Assembly: GCF_001485575.1 (NCBI RefSeq)
Contig: NZ_BCNB01000006.1
Span: forward strand, 1,736,001-1,800,000
Reading direction: 5' to 3'
Length of the DNA: 64,000 nt
DNA from: Haloarcula sp. CBA1127
Lineage (GTDB): Archaea; Halobacteriota; Halobacteria; Halobacteriales; Haloarculaceae
Positions 53,180-62,688 of the stretch are shown piece after piece. Position 1 is the first letter of the stretch. Every line of letters starts with the position of its first letter. The notes beneath the pieces were generated by a model, which ran no database searches, was not told the DNA's origin, and saw nothing but the letters and a program-made list of their open reading frames with translations. The position numbers and the translations under genes were made by a program.

Positions 53180-53875
53180 ATGGTTGCAGTCACCGTGTGG
53201 AACGAAAACCGGCACGAACGGGCGACAGGCCCGGCCAATGCGATGTACCCCGACGGGATCCACACGACGTTGGCTGAGATGCTTACTTCCTACGGCCACA
53301 CTGTTCAGACAGCGACACTCGATGACCCTGCCCACGGACTAACCGCGGAGGTACTCGCCGAAACTGACGTGTTACTGTGGTGGGGCGATGTCGCACACGA
53401 TGCTGTCAGCGATGCGACTGCGAGCCGCGTCGAGCAGGCCGTCCGTGACGGGATGGGGTTCATCCCGCTCCACTCCAGTCACGAATCGAAGCCGTTCGAG
53501 GCACTCATGGGAGCGACTGGCACCCTGCGCTGGCGCGAGGAAGGCGAACGCGAGCACGTCTGGGTCGTCGAAGCGAGCCATCCAATTACCGACGGGCTTC
53601 CGGAGGAGTTCGAACTCGAACGTGCCGAGATCTACGGAAAAGGGTTCGACCTGCCGATACCGGACACTCTAGTGACCGTAAGTTGGTGTGGCGACGGCAC
53701 AGTGTTTCCCAGCGGGTGTTGTTACTATCGTGATGCGGGACGGATATTCTACTTCCAGCCCGGCCACGAGACGTTTCCAGTGTACCACCGGCCGGTCGTC
53801 CAGAAGCTCCTGCACAACGCTGTTACGTGGGCTGCGCCGAATGAGACCAACCACCACTGTGCTGGACAGTCCTGA
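53180..53875 (+). CDS. ThuA-domain protein
   Basis: A 231-residue cytoplasmic protein of the trehalose-utilisation/ThuA family, with a glutamine-amidotransferase-like fold. The ATG at 53180 begins MVAVTVWNENRHE. Motifs seen are DVLLWWGDVAH near residue 73, and HSSHESKPF near residue 98, then FYFQPGHETFPVYH near the end. It may act in sugar metabolism. It is divergent from the HxlR-type regulator. Confidence 0.88.
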   Translation: MVAVTVWNENRHERATGPANAMYPDGIHTTLAEMLTSYGHTVQTATLDDPAHGLTAEVLAETDVLLWWGDVAHDAVSDATASRVEQAVRDGMGFIPLHSSHESKPFEALMGATGTLRWREEGEREHVWVVEASHPITDGLPEEFELERAEIYGKGFDLPIPDTLVTVSWCGDGTVFPSGCCYYRDAGRIFYFQPGHETFPVYHRPVVQKLLHNAVTWAAPNETNHHCAGQS

Positions 53876-54146
53876 CGGTCAGGACAACCGTTGTGCTGTC
53901 TGTTGGCTCCAGATTGACCTTCCCTCCGTTCGATTGACCGGCCGGAAAGGACAGACTGTCTCTGTAAATAGGCGATTAGGAGGCGTCTTTAGGAACGGTA
54001 GGTGCTGTTTTACCGCGAGAGGGTGACCGAAGGCGACTGCAAACTTAGGGGGCCGGGTCACGACCGTGAGCCAGCATGCGAGGACAACATCGGAGCCGTA
54101 GACCGATTCCAAAGGGTTTGTATCTAATGACTTCGGAGAGTGGCCT
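53876..54146. other. Intergenic region, no gene seen
   Basis: It holds the promoter of the flavoprotein gene at 54147, with an AT-rich GTTTGTATCTAATGAC element about 25 bp before the ATG. No other gene was identified. Confidence 0.45.
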
Positions 54147-55316
54147 ATGACAGAGAACGTAGTGGTGCTCGGTTCGGGGTACGCTGGCGCGGGGGCAATA
54201 AAGAGTTTCGAGGACGAGTTAGACGGTCAAACGGACGTTGATGTCACCTGGATTTCTGAGACGGACTATCATCTGGTCCTACACGAGTCCCACCGTTGCA
54301 TCCGGGACCCGAGCGTGCAGGAGAACATCGCCATCCCTGTTCACGAAATCAAGCAGCCCTCGACCAACTTCATTCAGGACGAGGTTGTTGGTATCGACAC
54401 CGACGCCCAAGAGGTGGACCTCGCGGACTCCGACACCGTCGAGTACGACTACCTGCTCGTGGGGCTGGGCTCCCAGACGGCCTTCTTCGGCATCGACGGC
54501 CTCAAAGAGCACGCGCTGACGCTCAAGAGCCTCGACGACGCGCTTGAAATCCACGACAAGATTCAGCAAGCGGCCCGCGAAGCCTCCACAAACGACCCAG
54601 CACAGGTCGTCATCGGTGGCGCTGGCCTCTCCGGCATTCAGACCGCCGGCGAGGTCGCCGAGTTCTGCGACGAACACAACGCACCTATCGACATCCATCT
54701 CGTCGAAGGTCTCGACCAGGTTCTGCCCAACAGCGACCCCGAACTCCAGGGTGCCCTGCGCAAGCGTCTGGAAGCCGCCGACGTGAACATCAAATGCGGC
54801 GAGTTCATCGGCGAAGTCGACGAGGAGACTGTCTACATCGGTGACGAGGACGAGCTGGACTACGACGTGCTAGTCTGGACGGGCGGCATCACCGGCCGCG
54901 ATTGCATGCAAGACGTCGATCTGGACAAAGACGAGCGCAACCACCGCGTCCACGCCGAAGGGAACTTCCAGACCGAGGACGAGCACGTCTTCGCGATCGG
55001 AGACTCGGCGCTGATCGACCAGCCGGGCGACCAGCCCGCCCCGCCAACCGCTCAGGCCGCCTGGCAAGCCGCCGAAGTCGCGGGCGAGAACCTCGCTCGC
55101 GCGGTTCGCGGCCAGCCGCTGAAGACCTGGACCCACAAGGACAAGGGCACGGTTGTTTCGGTCGGCGAGAAAGCCGTCGCCCACGACGTGGTGAATATGC
55201 CTATCGAGACGTTTGGCGGGATGCCAGCGAAACTGCTGAAGAAAGCGATTGCCGCCCGCTGGATCAACGACATGACCGGTGTCGGTCGGGCCGCCAAGGC
55301 TTGGCCTGACATGTGA
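54147..55316 (+). CDS. NAD(P)H:quinone oxidoreductase-like flavoprotein (NDH-2 type)
   Basis: A 389-residue FAD-binding protein of the pyridine-nucleotide-disulfide family. The first Rossmann motif is VVVLGSGYAGAGA; the second, for NAD(P)H, is VVIGGAGLSGIQTAGEVAE near residue 153. The later VFAIGDSALID motif binds FAD. The C-terminal amphipathic region (PAKLLKKAIAARWIND) can attach to the membrane. It likely oxidises NADH and passes electrons to quinone; a sulfide:quinone reductase is the alternative, although its paired cysteines are not evident. Confidence 0.88.
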   Translation: MTENVVVLGSGYAGAGAIKSFEDELDGQTDVDVTWISETDYHLVLHESHRCIRDPSVQENIAIPVHEIKQPSTNFIQDEVVGIDTDAQEVDLADSDTVEYDYLLVGLGSQTAFFGIDGLKEHALTLKSLDDALEIHDKIQQAAREASTNDPAQVVIGGAGLSGIQTAGEVAEFCDEHNAPIDIHLVEGLDQVLPNSDPELQGALRKRLEAADVNIKCGEFIGEVDEETVYIGDEDELDYDVLVWTGGITGRDCMQDVDLDKDERNHRVHAEGNFQTEDEHVFAIGDSALIDQPGDQPAPPTAQAAWQAAEVAGENLARAVRGQPLKTWTHKDKGTVVSVGEKAVAHDVVNMPIETFGGMPAKLLKKAIAARWINDMTGVGRAAKAWPDM

Positions 55317-55336
55317 GACCACCTTTTTCTGCGTCG

Positions 55337-55445
55337 GGTTCGCGCTGACCGCGCGAACCGCTCCTTGAAAAACGTGGGCGAAAAAGGCCGGACTCGCCGT
55401 GAGGCGGCGAGTCCGGGGAAACCGCGCTTGCTCCGCTCGCGCGGT
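55337..55445. terminator. Cluster of three hairpins after the NDH-2-like gene
   Basis: Hairpin one spans 55337-55359 (GGTTCGCG stem). Hairpin two is a perfect 11-bp stem, CCGGACTCGCC (55388-55398) against 55406-55416. Hairpin three pairs ACCGCGC (55421-55427) with 55439-55445. The cluster lies between convergent genes and probably serves as a bidirectional end-of-transcript structure. Confidence 0.5.
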
Positions 55446-55506
55446 ATGCTACGTCGGTCGGCTGTCCTACAGCCAACTAATGGTTGAGGCATTTTCGGTG
55501 AAAGTC

Positions 55507-56730
55507 CTACCAAGCAGACTCTAACATACGGACAATATCCTCTCTGGTTGGCTCCAGCCCCGACGGGACGTTCGTCATGAAGGCGTCTTCAAGGACGGCG
55601 TCGGCGACTTCGGGAAACTCCGCCCGGTCGGGGCCGGCTACGTCCCGGAGTTGTGTTGGCAGTCCCAGCGTCGTCACTACCTCATTGACTCGGTCAACGA
55701 CCGCCGTACCGGGGTTGTCAGCGTCGCCGACCCCAAGTGCGTCGGCCAGAAGTGACCGCCGACCGTCGACCTGTTCGAAGAGGTACGAGAGCGCGTGCGG
55801 AGCAATGGCTCCGTGGGCTGCGCCCTGCTGGACGTCGTCGGTCCGGGTTAGTCCGTGGCCGAGGGCGTGGACCAGCGAGAGCGTCGTCCCGTCGGCCCGC
55901 GAGATGCCGTACTGGACGAGCATGAGTCCCTGCGTAATCGACTGGTACACCCACGGGTTGTCGTCACCGGTACCGAACGCGAGTAGGCCTTCTGTGAGAA
56001 GGCCGAGGCCGCGCGACGCTGTGGCGTCGGTTATCGGGGTCGCGTTGGCCGCGTACAGCGTCTCGATACCTTTGTCGAAGCCGTTCATCGCCGACGCCGC
56101 GAGGACTGACCGGGGCGTCGTCGCAATCAGCTCGGGGTCGTAACAGGCGGCCGCGGGCATCAGTTTCGGGTCACTGACACCGCCACTGGCCGGTTCAGCC
56201 ACAGGACAGGTGCCTGGTGTGGCTGTGACGCCAGCGACGATAGAGAGGTCAGCGCCGGCCAGCGTCGTTGGGGCGGCGATAATCGGTGGCAGCCCTGCTT
56301 CGGGGACAGCTATCGTTCCGGAATCGACGAATGCCGTGCCGACAGCGGCTGGGTCGCGGTCGGTCGCCGCAAGGATACTGATGATTTTTGCCACGTCGAG
56401 GCTGCTTCCGCCGCCAACGGCCACGAGACAATCGGCATCAGCCTCGCGGAAGCGTTCGAGCCCGTCGTACGCAGTGCCGAGTCGCTTGGCTGGTGTCGTT
56501 TCCGCGAAGACGCCGGCAAGTCGGTCACCGAGTCCGTCCCGAACAGGGTCCATCACGGCCGGCGTCTCACCGACGGTGGTGCCACAGACGACCAGTGCAC
56601 TGTCGTAGCCCTGCTCGTCTAACTCCGTACCCAGCGACCGCACGGCGTCAGGGGCGTATCGGAGCGTCGCGGGGGCATACTCGAACCGAAACGGGGCCTC
56701 AAGGTCGCCGGCAACCGGTGTGTCGGCCAT
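55507..56730 (-). CDS. Iron-containing alcohol dehydrogenase-family protein
   Basis: A 407-residue NAD(P)-dependent dehydrogenase with the Fe-ADH fold. The nucleotide-binding motif is VAVGGGSSLDVAKI near residue 104, and the metal-binding histidines are in LVHALGHGL and the downstream HGAIAPHAL segment. It could oxidise or reduce an alcohol or aldehyde; maleylacetate reductase is a related alternative. No linked pathway genes were seen. Confidence 0.88.
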   Translation of the reverse strand: MADTPVAGDLEAPFRFEYAPATLRYAPDAVRSLGTELDEQGYDSALVVCGTTVGETPAVMDPVRDGLGDRLAGVFAETTPAKRLGTAYDGLERFREADADCLVAVGGGSSLDVAKIISILAATDRDPAAVGTAFVDSGTIAVPEAGLPPIIAAPTTLAGADLSIVAGVTATPGTCPVAEPASGGVSDPKLMPAAACYDPELIATTPRSVLAASAMNGFDKGIETLYAANATPITDATASRGLGLLTEGLLAFGTGDDNPWVYQSITQGLMLVQYGISRADGTTLSLVHALGHGLTRTDDVQQGAAHGAIAPHALSYLFEQVDGRRSLLADALGVGDADNPGTAVVDRVNEVVTTLGLPTQLRDVAGPDRAEFPEVADAVLEDAFMTNVPSGLEPTREDIVRMLESAW

Positions 56731-56899
56731 CGCTGTGACTCATTCGGCCCCGCTCCTGTTTAGGCCTTCAGGTCACCAGAGCCGTCGTTCGAGGGTAATT
56801 GAGATTCTGATGGCATCTGCAGGCGCGATGATGCCGTACGTCCCTGTTAAAACTGGAGTGCCTTTTCAGCGGAAGTCCGCGCATTCATGCCGGCGCTAC

Positions 56900-58780
56900 C
56901 TACTGCGGTTCCATACCAGCTATCTCATCGGCCAGCGAGTCGAGGTCGTCGAGCGACTCGGCGAGCGCACCGACGCTGTGTTTCTCCCGTCGCTCGGGGT
57001 TTGCGAGCACCCGGACCTGCTGTGTTCCCAGTGAGACGAACCCGAGGTTGAGTTTCGCCGCTGTGGCTCGAAGCCCGAGGCCCACATGCGCCTCGCCTGC
57101 AATGACTTTCCGGGCGGGACTCTCGTGTGCCTTCGTCGTGAGTTCGTAGCCTTCGATGGCATCGACGACTTCCGCGCGGCCAACGCCCCGGTCCTCGCCG
57201 AGGGCGTCGAGCGCGTCATCGAAGCTCCGTCGCAGTCCGGAGGCGGTGTCGCGGTTGACAAAGCGGTAATCGCCGTCGACGAGGTCGCCCAAGCCGGATA
57301 CGTCGGTATCAGGGCCGGCGACCAGCCCCCACTCACGCTGCCAGCCGCCAATGTCGGTCGCGTCGTGGTCATCGGCGGCCGGTCCCGCGGCGACCGCGAT
57401 GTCCGGGACGCCGTTGCCGAGGCGGCGGAGTCCCTCTGTCGACCCGAGCGGGAGATACCGCGGGCGAGAGACGGTATCCAGTAGGCGCGAGAGAAGCGGG
57501 TCGTCCTCACCCATCCCCAGTAGCGTCGGCGGCCTGACTGCCGGGGAGAACAACGTCACGTCGACTGTCTCCCCCTCTGCCAGATAGTCCGTCCCCGGCG
57601 GTACATCGACGAACCCATCAGCGTCGACGAGGCTCGTCGTCGCGCCGCTGCCCTTGTCGACGGGGTAGACCAGCAGCGACCCCGTTTCGTCCTTGACCAG
57701 ACCCGCCGGCATGAGGCGTCTGCGCCCCTCGCCGTAGCGTTCCTGGACTGCCATCGTGCCAGAGACCGTTGCTGTCTGTGGCGGGTCCCGACCGGCGGCG
57801 TCCCGGACCGCCGGCGCGACGAAGGTCTGGAAAATTGTCAGCGCCGACACCGGATATCCCGGGAGACCGACGTACGCCGAGTCGCCGATGGTTCCGACGA
57901 GCATCGGCTTACCGGGTTTGACGGCGACGCCGTGGAGCCTGAGTTCGCCGCGCTCCTCAATGACGCGGTAGATGACGTCCACCGCGCTCGCGCTGGTCGA
58001 CCCTGACGAGAGGACGAGGTCGCACTCGTCGGCCGCCTCGTGGAGCAACCGCTCCATCTCCTCGTAGTCGTCGCCAGCGTGCGGATACATCACCGGGTCG
58101 CCGCCGGCCTCCGCGACTGCGCCGGCCAGCGTGTAGCTGTTCACGTCGTAGATCTGGCCGGCGGCGCTGTCGAGGGGGTTCCCGGGTCGGACGAGTTCGT
58201 CGCCGGTCGAGAGAATACCGACCTGCGGCCGGCCACGCACCGGGACCTCGTCGACGCCCAGCGCCGACAGGAGGCCAATTTCCCGGGGCGTAATGCGCGT
58301 TCCAGGACCGAGCGCGCGTGCACCGGCCGCGATGTCCGCGCCGGCGAGCATCACGTTATCACCGGGTGCGACGGACGTGCGTATCTCGACGCCGTCGTCA
58401 GTCTCAGTCGTCCGTTCGACCATCACAACGGCGTCCGCGCCGGCCGGCATCACCGCGCCAGTCGAGATTTCGGCGAGTGAACCCGGCTCGACGGTTACGT
58501 CGGGCTCCTCGCCCGCGTGGACTTCCCCGGCGACCGACAGCGTCACCGGGTCGGCCTCGTCAGCGCCGAATGTGTCTCTGGCATGTACGGCGTAGCCGTC
58601 CATGCTCGCGCGGTCGAACCCCGGCACGTCGATGTCAGCGTCGACCCGCTCTGTGAGAACGCGGTCGCGAGCCTCGTCCAGCGGAACGGTCTCCGGGTCG
58701 GGGTCGATGTCGAGGCCGGCGACGACTTCGTGGGCTTCTTCGGGCGATGCTAGGTCGCGGAACTCGCGGCGGTCGCTCAC
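56900..58780 (-). CDS. moeA: MoeA molybdopterin molybdotransferase fused to substrate-binding domain
   Basis: A cytoplasmic protein of 626 residues. The first 405 residues match MoeA, which inserts molybdate or tungstate into molybdopterin: PGFDRASMDGYAV and GDELVRPG are characteristic. The C-terminal part (about 430-626) is a periplasmic-binding-protein-like domain with NRDTASGLRRSFDDAL, as in archaeal MoeA/PBP fusions; it may sense molybdate or pterin. The GTG at 58780 overlaps the stop of the other moeA (GTGA at 58777-58780), so the two are coupled. Confidence 0.92.
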   Translation of the reverse strand: MSDRREFRDLASPEEAHEVVAGLDIDPDPETVPLDEARDRVLTERVDADIDVPGFDRASMDGYAVHARDTFGADEADPVTLSVAGEVHAGEEPDVTVEPGSLAEISTGAVMPAGADAVVMVERTTETDDGVEIRTSVAPGDNVMLAGADIAAGARALGPGTRITPREIGLLSALGVDEVPVRGRPQVGILSTGDELVRPGNPLDSAAGQIYDVNSYTLAGAVAEAGGDPVMYPHAGDDYEEMERLLHEAADECDLVLSSGSTSASAVDVIYRVIEERGELRLHGVAVKPGKPMLVGTIGDSAYVGLPGYPVSALTIFQTFVAPAVRDAAGRDPPQTATVSGTMAVQERYGEGRRRLMPAGLVKDETGSLLVYPVDKGSGATTSLVDADGFVDVPPGTDYLAEGETVDVTLFSPAVRPPTLLGMGEDDPLLSRLLDTVSRPRYLPLGSTEGLRRLGNGVPDIAVAAGPAADDHDATDIGGWQREWGLVAGPDTDVSGLGDLVDGDYRFVNRDTASGLRRSFDDALDALGEDRGVGRAEVVDAIEGYELTTKAHESPARKVIAGEAHVGLGLRATAAKLNLGFVSLGTQQVRVLANPERREKHSVGALAESLDDLDSLADEIAGMEPQ

Positions 58781-60000
58781 TGTGACCACTCCCAGTCCTC
58801 GACGGTCACAGTGTCACCGGCGTCGTACCCCTCCACGGACTCCGGCACGACGACCCAGCCGTCGGCGAGCGCGACGCTTGAGAGGACGCCCGACCCGCTG
58901 GCCCGCGTCGGCGTCGCGGTCGTTTGCTCGTCTGCGTCCTCGTCGTGCAGTTCCACCCGCGCGTAGGTTCGGGTCCCCGGTTCGCTGGCGATCTTCCGCG
59001 TGAGTTCGGCCTCGGTCGTCGGCGGGTCGGTCGGTGAGAGGTGGCCGGCCTGCCGGATCGCTGGCCGGAGGAACTGGACGGCGTTGACGATGCAAGCGAC
59101 CGGATACCCCGGAAGCATGAGAATCGGCGTCCCCTCGGCCACGCCCAGCGCGACCGGGTGGCCTGGCTTCAGTGCGACCCCGTGGACCAGCACCTCGCCA
59201 ATCTCGTTGACAACCTCCGGGAGTAGGTCGCGCTCGCCGACGGAGGACCCACCGGTCGTCACGACGAGGTCGTGGTCAAGATCGTCGCTGATGGCCGCCC
59301 GGAGTGCGTCCACGTCGTCGGTGACGATGTCGCGGTAGGTCGCGTTGCCGCCCCAGCGCTCGACGTACTGCGTGACAGTCTGGCCATTCGTCTCGATTAC
59401 CTGCCCCGGTTCCGGGTCATCTTGGACCAGCTCCTCGCCGGTCGGAATCACGCTGACGGTGGGTCGCTCGTACACATCGACCGCGTCGTTCCCGACCGAT
59501 TTCAACAGCCCGAGGTCCGACGGGCGGAGCCTGTGGCCGTCCTCGTATAGCGTCTGCCCTTCCGCCACGTCCTCGCCGACAGGGGCGACGTTCTCTCCGC
59601 CGGCGACCGCATCGAACACGGTGACGCTGTCGCCGGTCACCTCGGTCTCCTCGACCATCACGACGGCGTCCGCGCCCTCGGGGAGTTCGCTCCCCGTGTG
59701 CACGCGAGCCGCTGTTCCCGTTGTCACCGTCTCATCGACCCGGAGCGATGCCGGCGACCGCTGGCTCGCGCTAAACGTGTCCTCGGCTCTGACTGCGAAG
59801 CCATCCATCGCCGCGCGGCGGTAGTGGGGCACCGCTCGCTCGGCGGTGATTTCACCCGCGACGACGCGTTCGTCGGCGTCACGCAGCGGGACGCGCTCCG
59901 TCCGCTCGTGTGGGGACACTGCGTCCAGCAGCGTCTCCCTAGCCGTCGTCACCGGCGTTCGGTCCTTGAACCCGGCTGACTTCCGGGACTCGTTGCTCAT
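58777..60000 (-). CDS. moeA: MoeA molybdopterin molybdotransferase (second paralogue)
   Basis: A 407-residue MoeA without the extra binding domain. It has RRAAMDGFAVRA near residue 64, PTGEELVQ in the catalytic region and TTGGSSVGERD near residue 257. The ATG at 60000 is chosen. In organisms with both metals, two MoeA proteins may handle molybdenum and tungsten separately; that is an inference here, supported by the formate dehydrogenase and AOR-like genes. Confidence 0.92.
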   Translation of the reverse strand: MSNESRKSAGFKDRTPVTTARETLLDAVSPHERTERVPLRDADERVVAGEITAERAVPHYRRAAMDGFAVRAEDTFSASQRSPASLRVDETVTTGTAARVHTGSELPEGADAVVMVEETEVTGDSVTVFDAVAGGENVAPVGEDVAEGQTLYEDGHRLRPSDLGLLKSVGNDAVDVYERPTVSVIPTGEELVQDDPEPGQVIETNGQTVTQYVERWGGNATYRDIVTDDVDALRAAISDDLDHDLVVTTGGSSVGERDLLPEVVNEIGEVLVHGVALKPGHPVALGVAEGTPILMLPGYPVACIVNAVQFLRPAIRQAGHLSPTDPPTTEAELTRKIASEPGTRTYARVELHDEDADEQTTATPTRASGSGVLSSVALADGWVVVPESVEGYDAGDTVTVEDWEWSQ

Positions 60001-60068
60001 ACGTGTACGAATGGCCGGCACACCAAAAAGCTCGCCAGATTCAGGGGGCTTCGGGCAAACAAGAACGT

Positions 60069-60227
60069 ATGGCTGAGTCGGACCTTCGCTGTCGGCTCTG
60101 TGGGAACGAGCTCTCGAAAGGACTGGTCGCAACCGACAGCCGGCACTGCTGTCTCAACGCCACCCCTATCGCCGGGACCTGTCCCGAACACGGTCCGGTC
60201 GGCCCGCATCACGCTGTGGAGGACTAG
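60069..60227 (+). CDS. Small cysteine-rich protein (putative zinc finger)
   Basis: A 52-residue protein starting MAESDLRCRLCGNELSKGL. Cysteines at residues 8 and 11 (CRLC), then CC and CPEH, could bind zinc in a ribbon. It has a good ATG start close to the MoeA divergent promoter. No family was recognised. Confidence 0.6.
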   Translation: MAESDLRCRLCGNELSKGLVATDSRHCCLNATPIAGTCPEHGPVGPHHAVED

Positions 60228-60279
60228 CCGGGCTGCGCGTCGCGGAGGTTCAAGTACGGGAACGGGGCCACGCCTCAGT

Positions 60280-61506
60280 GTGCTTCCGGGGCTTCCTGCC
60301 GCCGACCCGACAGCGACGCTCGCGCTCCTCACAGCGATCGGGGCAGGGGTCGGACTGGGCACGCTCAGTGGGCTCGTCCCGGGGCTTCACGCCAATACGT
60401 TCGCGCTCTTGCTCGCTGCTGCGGCGAGCAGTTTGCCCGGGCCGCGGCTCTACGTCGGCGTCGCGATGCTTTCGGCCGGGGTGACACACACCTTTCTCGA
60501 TGTGATTCCGGCGCTGGCACTGGGCGTGCCGGACCCGGCGATGGCGGCCAGCGCGCTCCCGAGCCACCAGCTGGTGATAGAGGGCCGCGGTCGGGAGGCG
60601 CTTCGCCTATCGGCGCTGGGGAGCGGGCTCGCCGTGGTGTTTGCCGTCCCGCTCGCGGTTCCGCTTACCCTGCTGATGGAGCGAGCGTATCCGCTGGTCC
60701 GGCCGTGGCTGTCGGTGCTACTCGTCGGGGTCGCCGTCCTGCTCGTGGTCACGGAGCACGGCCGCCGCCAGCAGGTCGGCGCTGCGTGTTCGCTCGCCGC
60801 CAGCGGGCTGCTCGGAATCGGGCTGCTCGATGCGCCAGTGACCGGCGCGTTGCCCGTGTCGGACGTGCTGGTCCCGCTGTTTTCGGGGCTGTTCGGCGCA
60901 CCGGTGCTCTTGGCCGCTATCGAGGGGGATGGCGTCCCGCCACAGGCCGACGCGACGGTGACGACGCCGCGGCGAACGGTCGGCGTCTTAGCAGGCATCG
61001 GCACGCTCTGTGGGGGTGCAGTCGGCTACATCCCGGGAATCTCCAGCGCCATCGCGGCGACCCTGGCACTGGGGCTGGTCTCCGACCAGGGACCGCGGGC
61101 GTTTATTGTGACGACGAGTGGCGTCAACACGGCGACGGCAGTCTTTGCACTGTTCGCTCTCATCTCGCTCGGGACGCCCCGAACCGGTGTCCTTGTCGCG
61201 CTCGCCCGGGCCAAGGTCCCACTGGTGCTTCCAGCGCTGCTCGCGGCAGTCGCTATCGCCGCCGTCGCCGGCGCGATACTCGTCCCGACACTGGGCGACC
61301 GGTACCTCCGAATTGTTGGCCGACTGGACCCGACATACCTCTCGTTGTCTGTGATTGCAGTCCTCGTCTGTCTCTCCGCGCTCTTCGCCGGTCTCGTCGG
61401 TATCGGAGCGTTCGGAGCCGCCGCACTGGTCGGACATCTCCCGCCGCGGTTCGGGTCCCGCCGGGCGACCCTGATGGGGGTGTTACTCGTCCCGCTGGCG
61501 CTATAG
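60280..61506 (+). CDS. TctA-like membrane permease
   Basis: A polytopic membrane protein of 408 residues resembling the TctA family of tricarboxylate or related anion permeases. The GTG at 60280 is the best start after the upstream gene. The hallmark GTLSGLVPGLHANTFALLL segment is near residue 33, and a second, related IPGISSAIAATLALG segment is near 250. About ten membrane segments are present. The small and medium subunits (TctB, TctC) are not adjacent, as is usual in archaea. The substrate is unknown. Confidence 0.82.
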   Translation: MLPGLPAADPTATLALLTAIGAGVGLGTLSGLVPGLHANTFALLLAAAASSLPGPRLYVGVAMLSAGVTHTFLDVIPALALGVPDPAMAASALPSHQLVIEGRGREALRLSALGSGLAVVFAVPLAVPLTLLMERAYPLVRPWLSVLLVGVAVLLVVTEHGRRQQVGAACSLAASGLLGIGLLDAPVTGALPVSDVLVPLFSGLFGAPVLLAAIEGDGVPPQADATVTTPRRTVGVLAGIGTLCGGAVGYIPGISSAIAATLALGLVSDQGPRAFIVTTSGVNTATAVFALFALISLGTPRTGVLVALARAKVPLVLPALLAAVAIAAVAGAILVPTLGDRYLRIVGRLDPTYLSLSVIAVLVCLSALFAGLVGIGAFGAAALVGHLPPRFGSRRATLMGVLLVPLAL

Positions 61507-62478
61507 GTAGCCCCGCTGGCGGAAATGAGCGAGCAAGACTCCGACGACGATCACCATCCCGATCATCACCGCGGGATACCCGAACGCCCAGCCCAGTTCC
61601 GGCATGTTGTACGGGCTGTCGGTGAAGTTCATCCCGTAGACGCCGACCACGAAGGTCAGCGGGATGAAGATAGTCGCAACGACGGTCAGCATCTTCATCA
61701 CCTCGTTTGTCGACTGGGACACCGTATTCAGGTAGATGTCCCGCGCACCCGAGACGAGGTCGCGGTAGGTCTCGGTCAGGTCCACGATCTGGACGAGGTG
61801 GTCGTAGACGTCCCGGAAGTATTTCTCCGTCTGTGGCTGGATCTGTTTGGGGTCGCCACGGGCAAGCACGCCAATTGCCTCCCGCGCCGGCCAGACCTGT
61901 TTGCGGAAGGACAACAGGTCCCGCCGAACGTCGTTGATCCGTTCGAGCGTCTCGATATCGGTGGAAGTGGTCACCTCCTCTTCGATCTGTTCGATATCGG
62001 TCTCGATCTCGTCCAGCAGGTCGAAGTACGCGTCGACGATGACGTCGATGACCCGGTAGGCAGTAAAATCCGGGCCGCGGTGAAGGAGTCGCTCGTCCCC
62101 ACGGCCGACAGCGTCCATCACGCGCTGGACGGACGGGACGGCGCCCGTCGACAGCGTGACGACCCAGTCGGGGCCGATAAACAGGCCGAGCGGCGTCGTT
62201 TTCACCTCCTTGTCGAATGTCGTATCGCCGGGCGTAAGCGACGCAGATTTGACGAGCACGAACGTGTAGGCGTTGAACTCCTGGACGTTCGCCCGGACGT
62301 CGTTCTTGATGTCATCGATAGCCAGCGAATGGAGGTCGAAGGCGGAACTGACGGCGTCGACCTCATCGGCTGTCACGTCGGTGACGTGAACCCACGTCGT
62401 TCCGGCAGCCGTTCGGGCGGTCGTCAGATCCTCGTACTCTATCGCCTGCCCGTCAGCGTACACCACTGCGGAAATCAC
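61501..62478 (-). CDS. corA: CorA magnesium/cobalt transporter
   Basis: A 325-residue membrane protein. The large N-terminal cytoplasmic domain is followed by two C-terminal membrane helices with the signature GMNF (VVGVYGMNFTDSP near residue 283). This defines CorA-type divalent cation channels. The ATG at 62478 overlaps the upstream small-protein stop (ATGA). It converges with the TctA-like gene with a 6-bp overlap. Confidence 0.95.
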   Translation of the reverse strand: MISAVVYADGQAIEYEDLTTARTAAGTTWVHVTDVTADEVDAVSSAFDLHSLAIDDIKNDVRANVQEFNAYTFVLVKSASLTPGDTTFDKEVKTTPLGLFIGPDWVVTLSTGAVPSVQRVMDAVGRGDERLLHRGPDFTAYRVIDVIVDAYFDLLDEIETDIEQIEEEVTTSTDIETLERINDVRRDLLSFRKQVWPAREAIGVLARGDPKQIQPQTEKYFRDVYDHLVQIVDLTETYRDLVSGARDIYLNTVSQSTNEVMKMLTVVATIFIPLTFVVGVYGMNFTDSPYNMPELGWAFGYPAVMIGMVIVVGVLLAHFRQRGYL

Positions 62479-62645
62479 GGCGTGTCCTCCGTCGGCGTGG
62501 CGTGACCAACGGCCGCCACAGTCAGCCCGACCATCACCGCCGTTACTGACACAGACCGGCCGGGATAGGCGACGCTCGTCCCGACGGCGTAGCCGGCGAT
62601 GCCGACAAGCGTGAGCACCACACCGACGACAGACAGCCGATTCAT
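62475..62645 (-). CDS. Small membrane protein upstream of CorA
   Basis: A 56-residue protein, MNRLSVVGVVLTLVGIAGYA at the start, with two hydrophobic segments (about residues 4-22 and 28-46). It overlaps the corA start by four bases, so it is co-translated with it. No family was recognised. Confidence 0.7.
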   Translation of the reverse strand: MNRLSVVGVVLTLVGIAGYAVGTSVAYPGRSVSVTAVMVGLTVAAVGHATPTEDTP

Positions 62646-62688
62646 GCCTCCGTTATCACTGGCCCGAAAGAAAACAGTGTCCCCGCGA

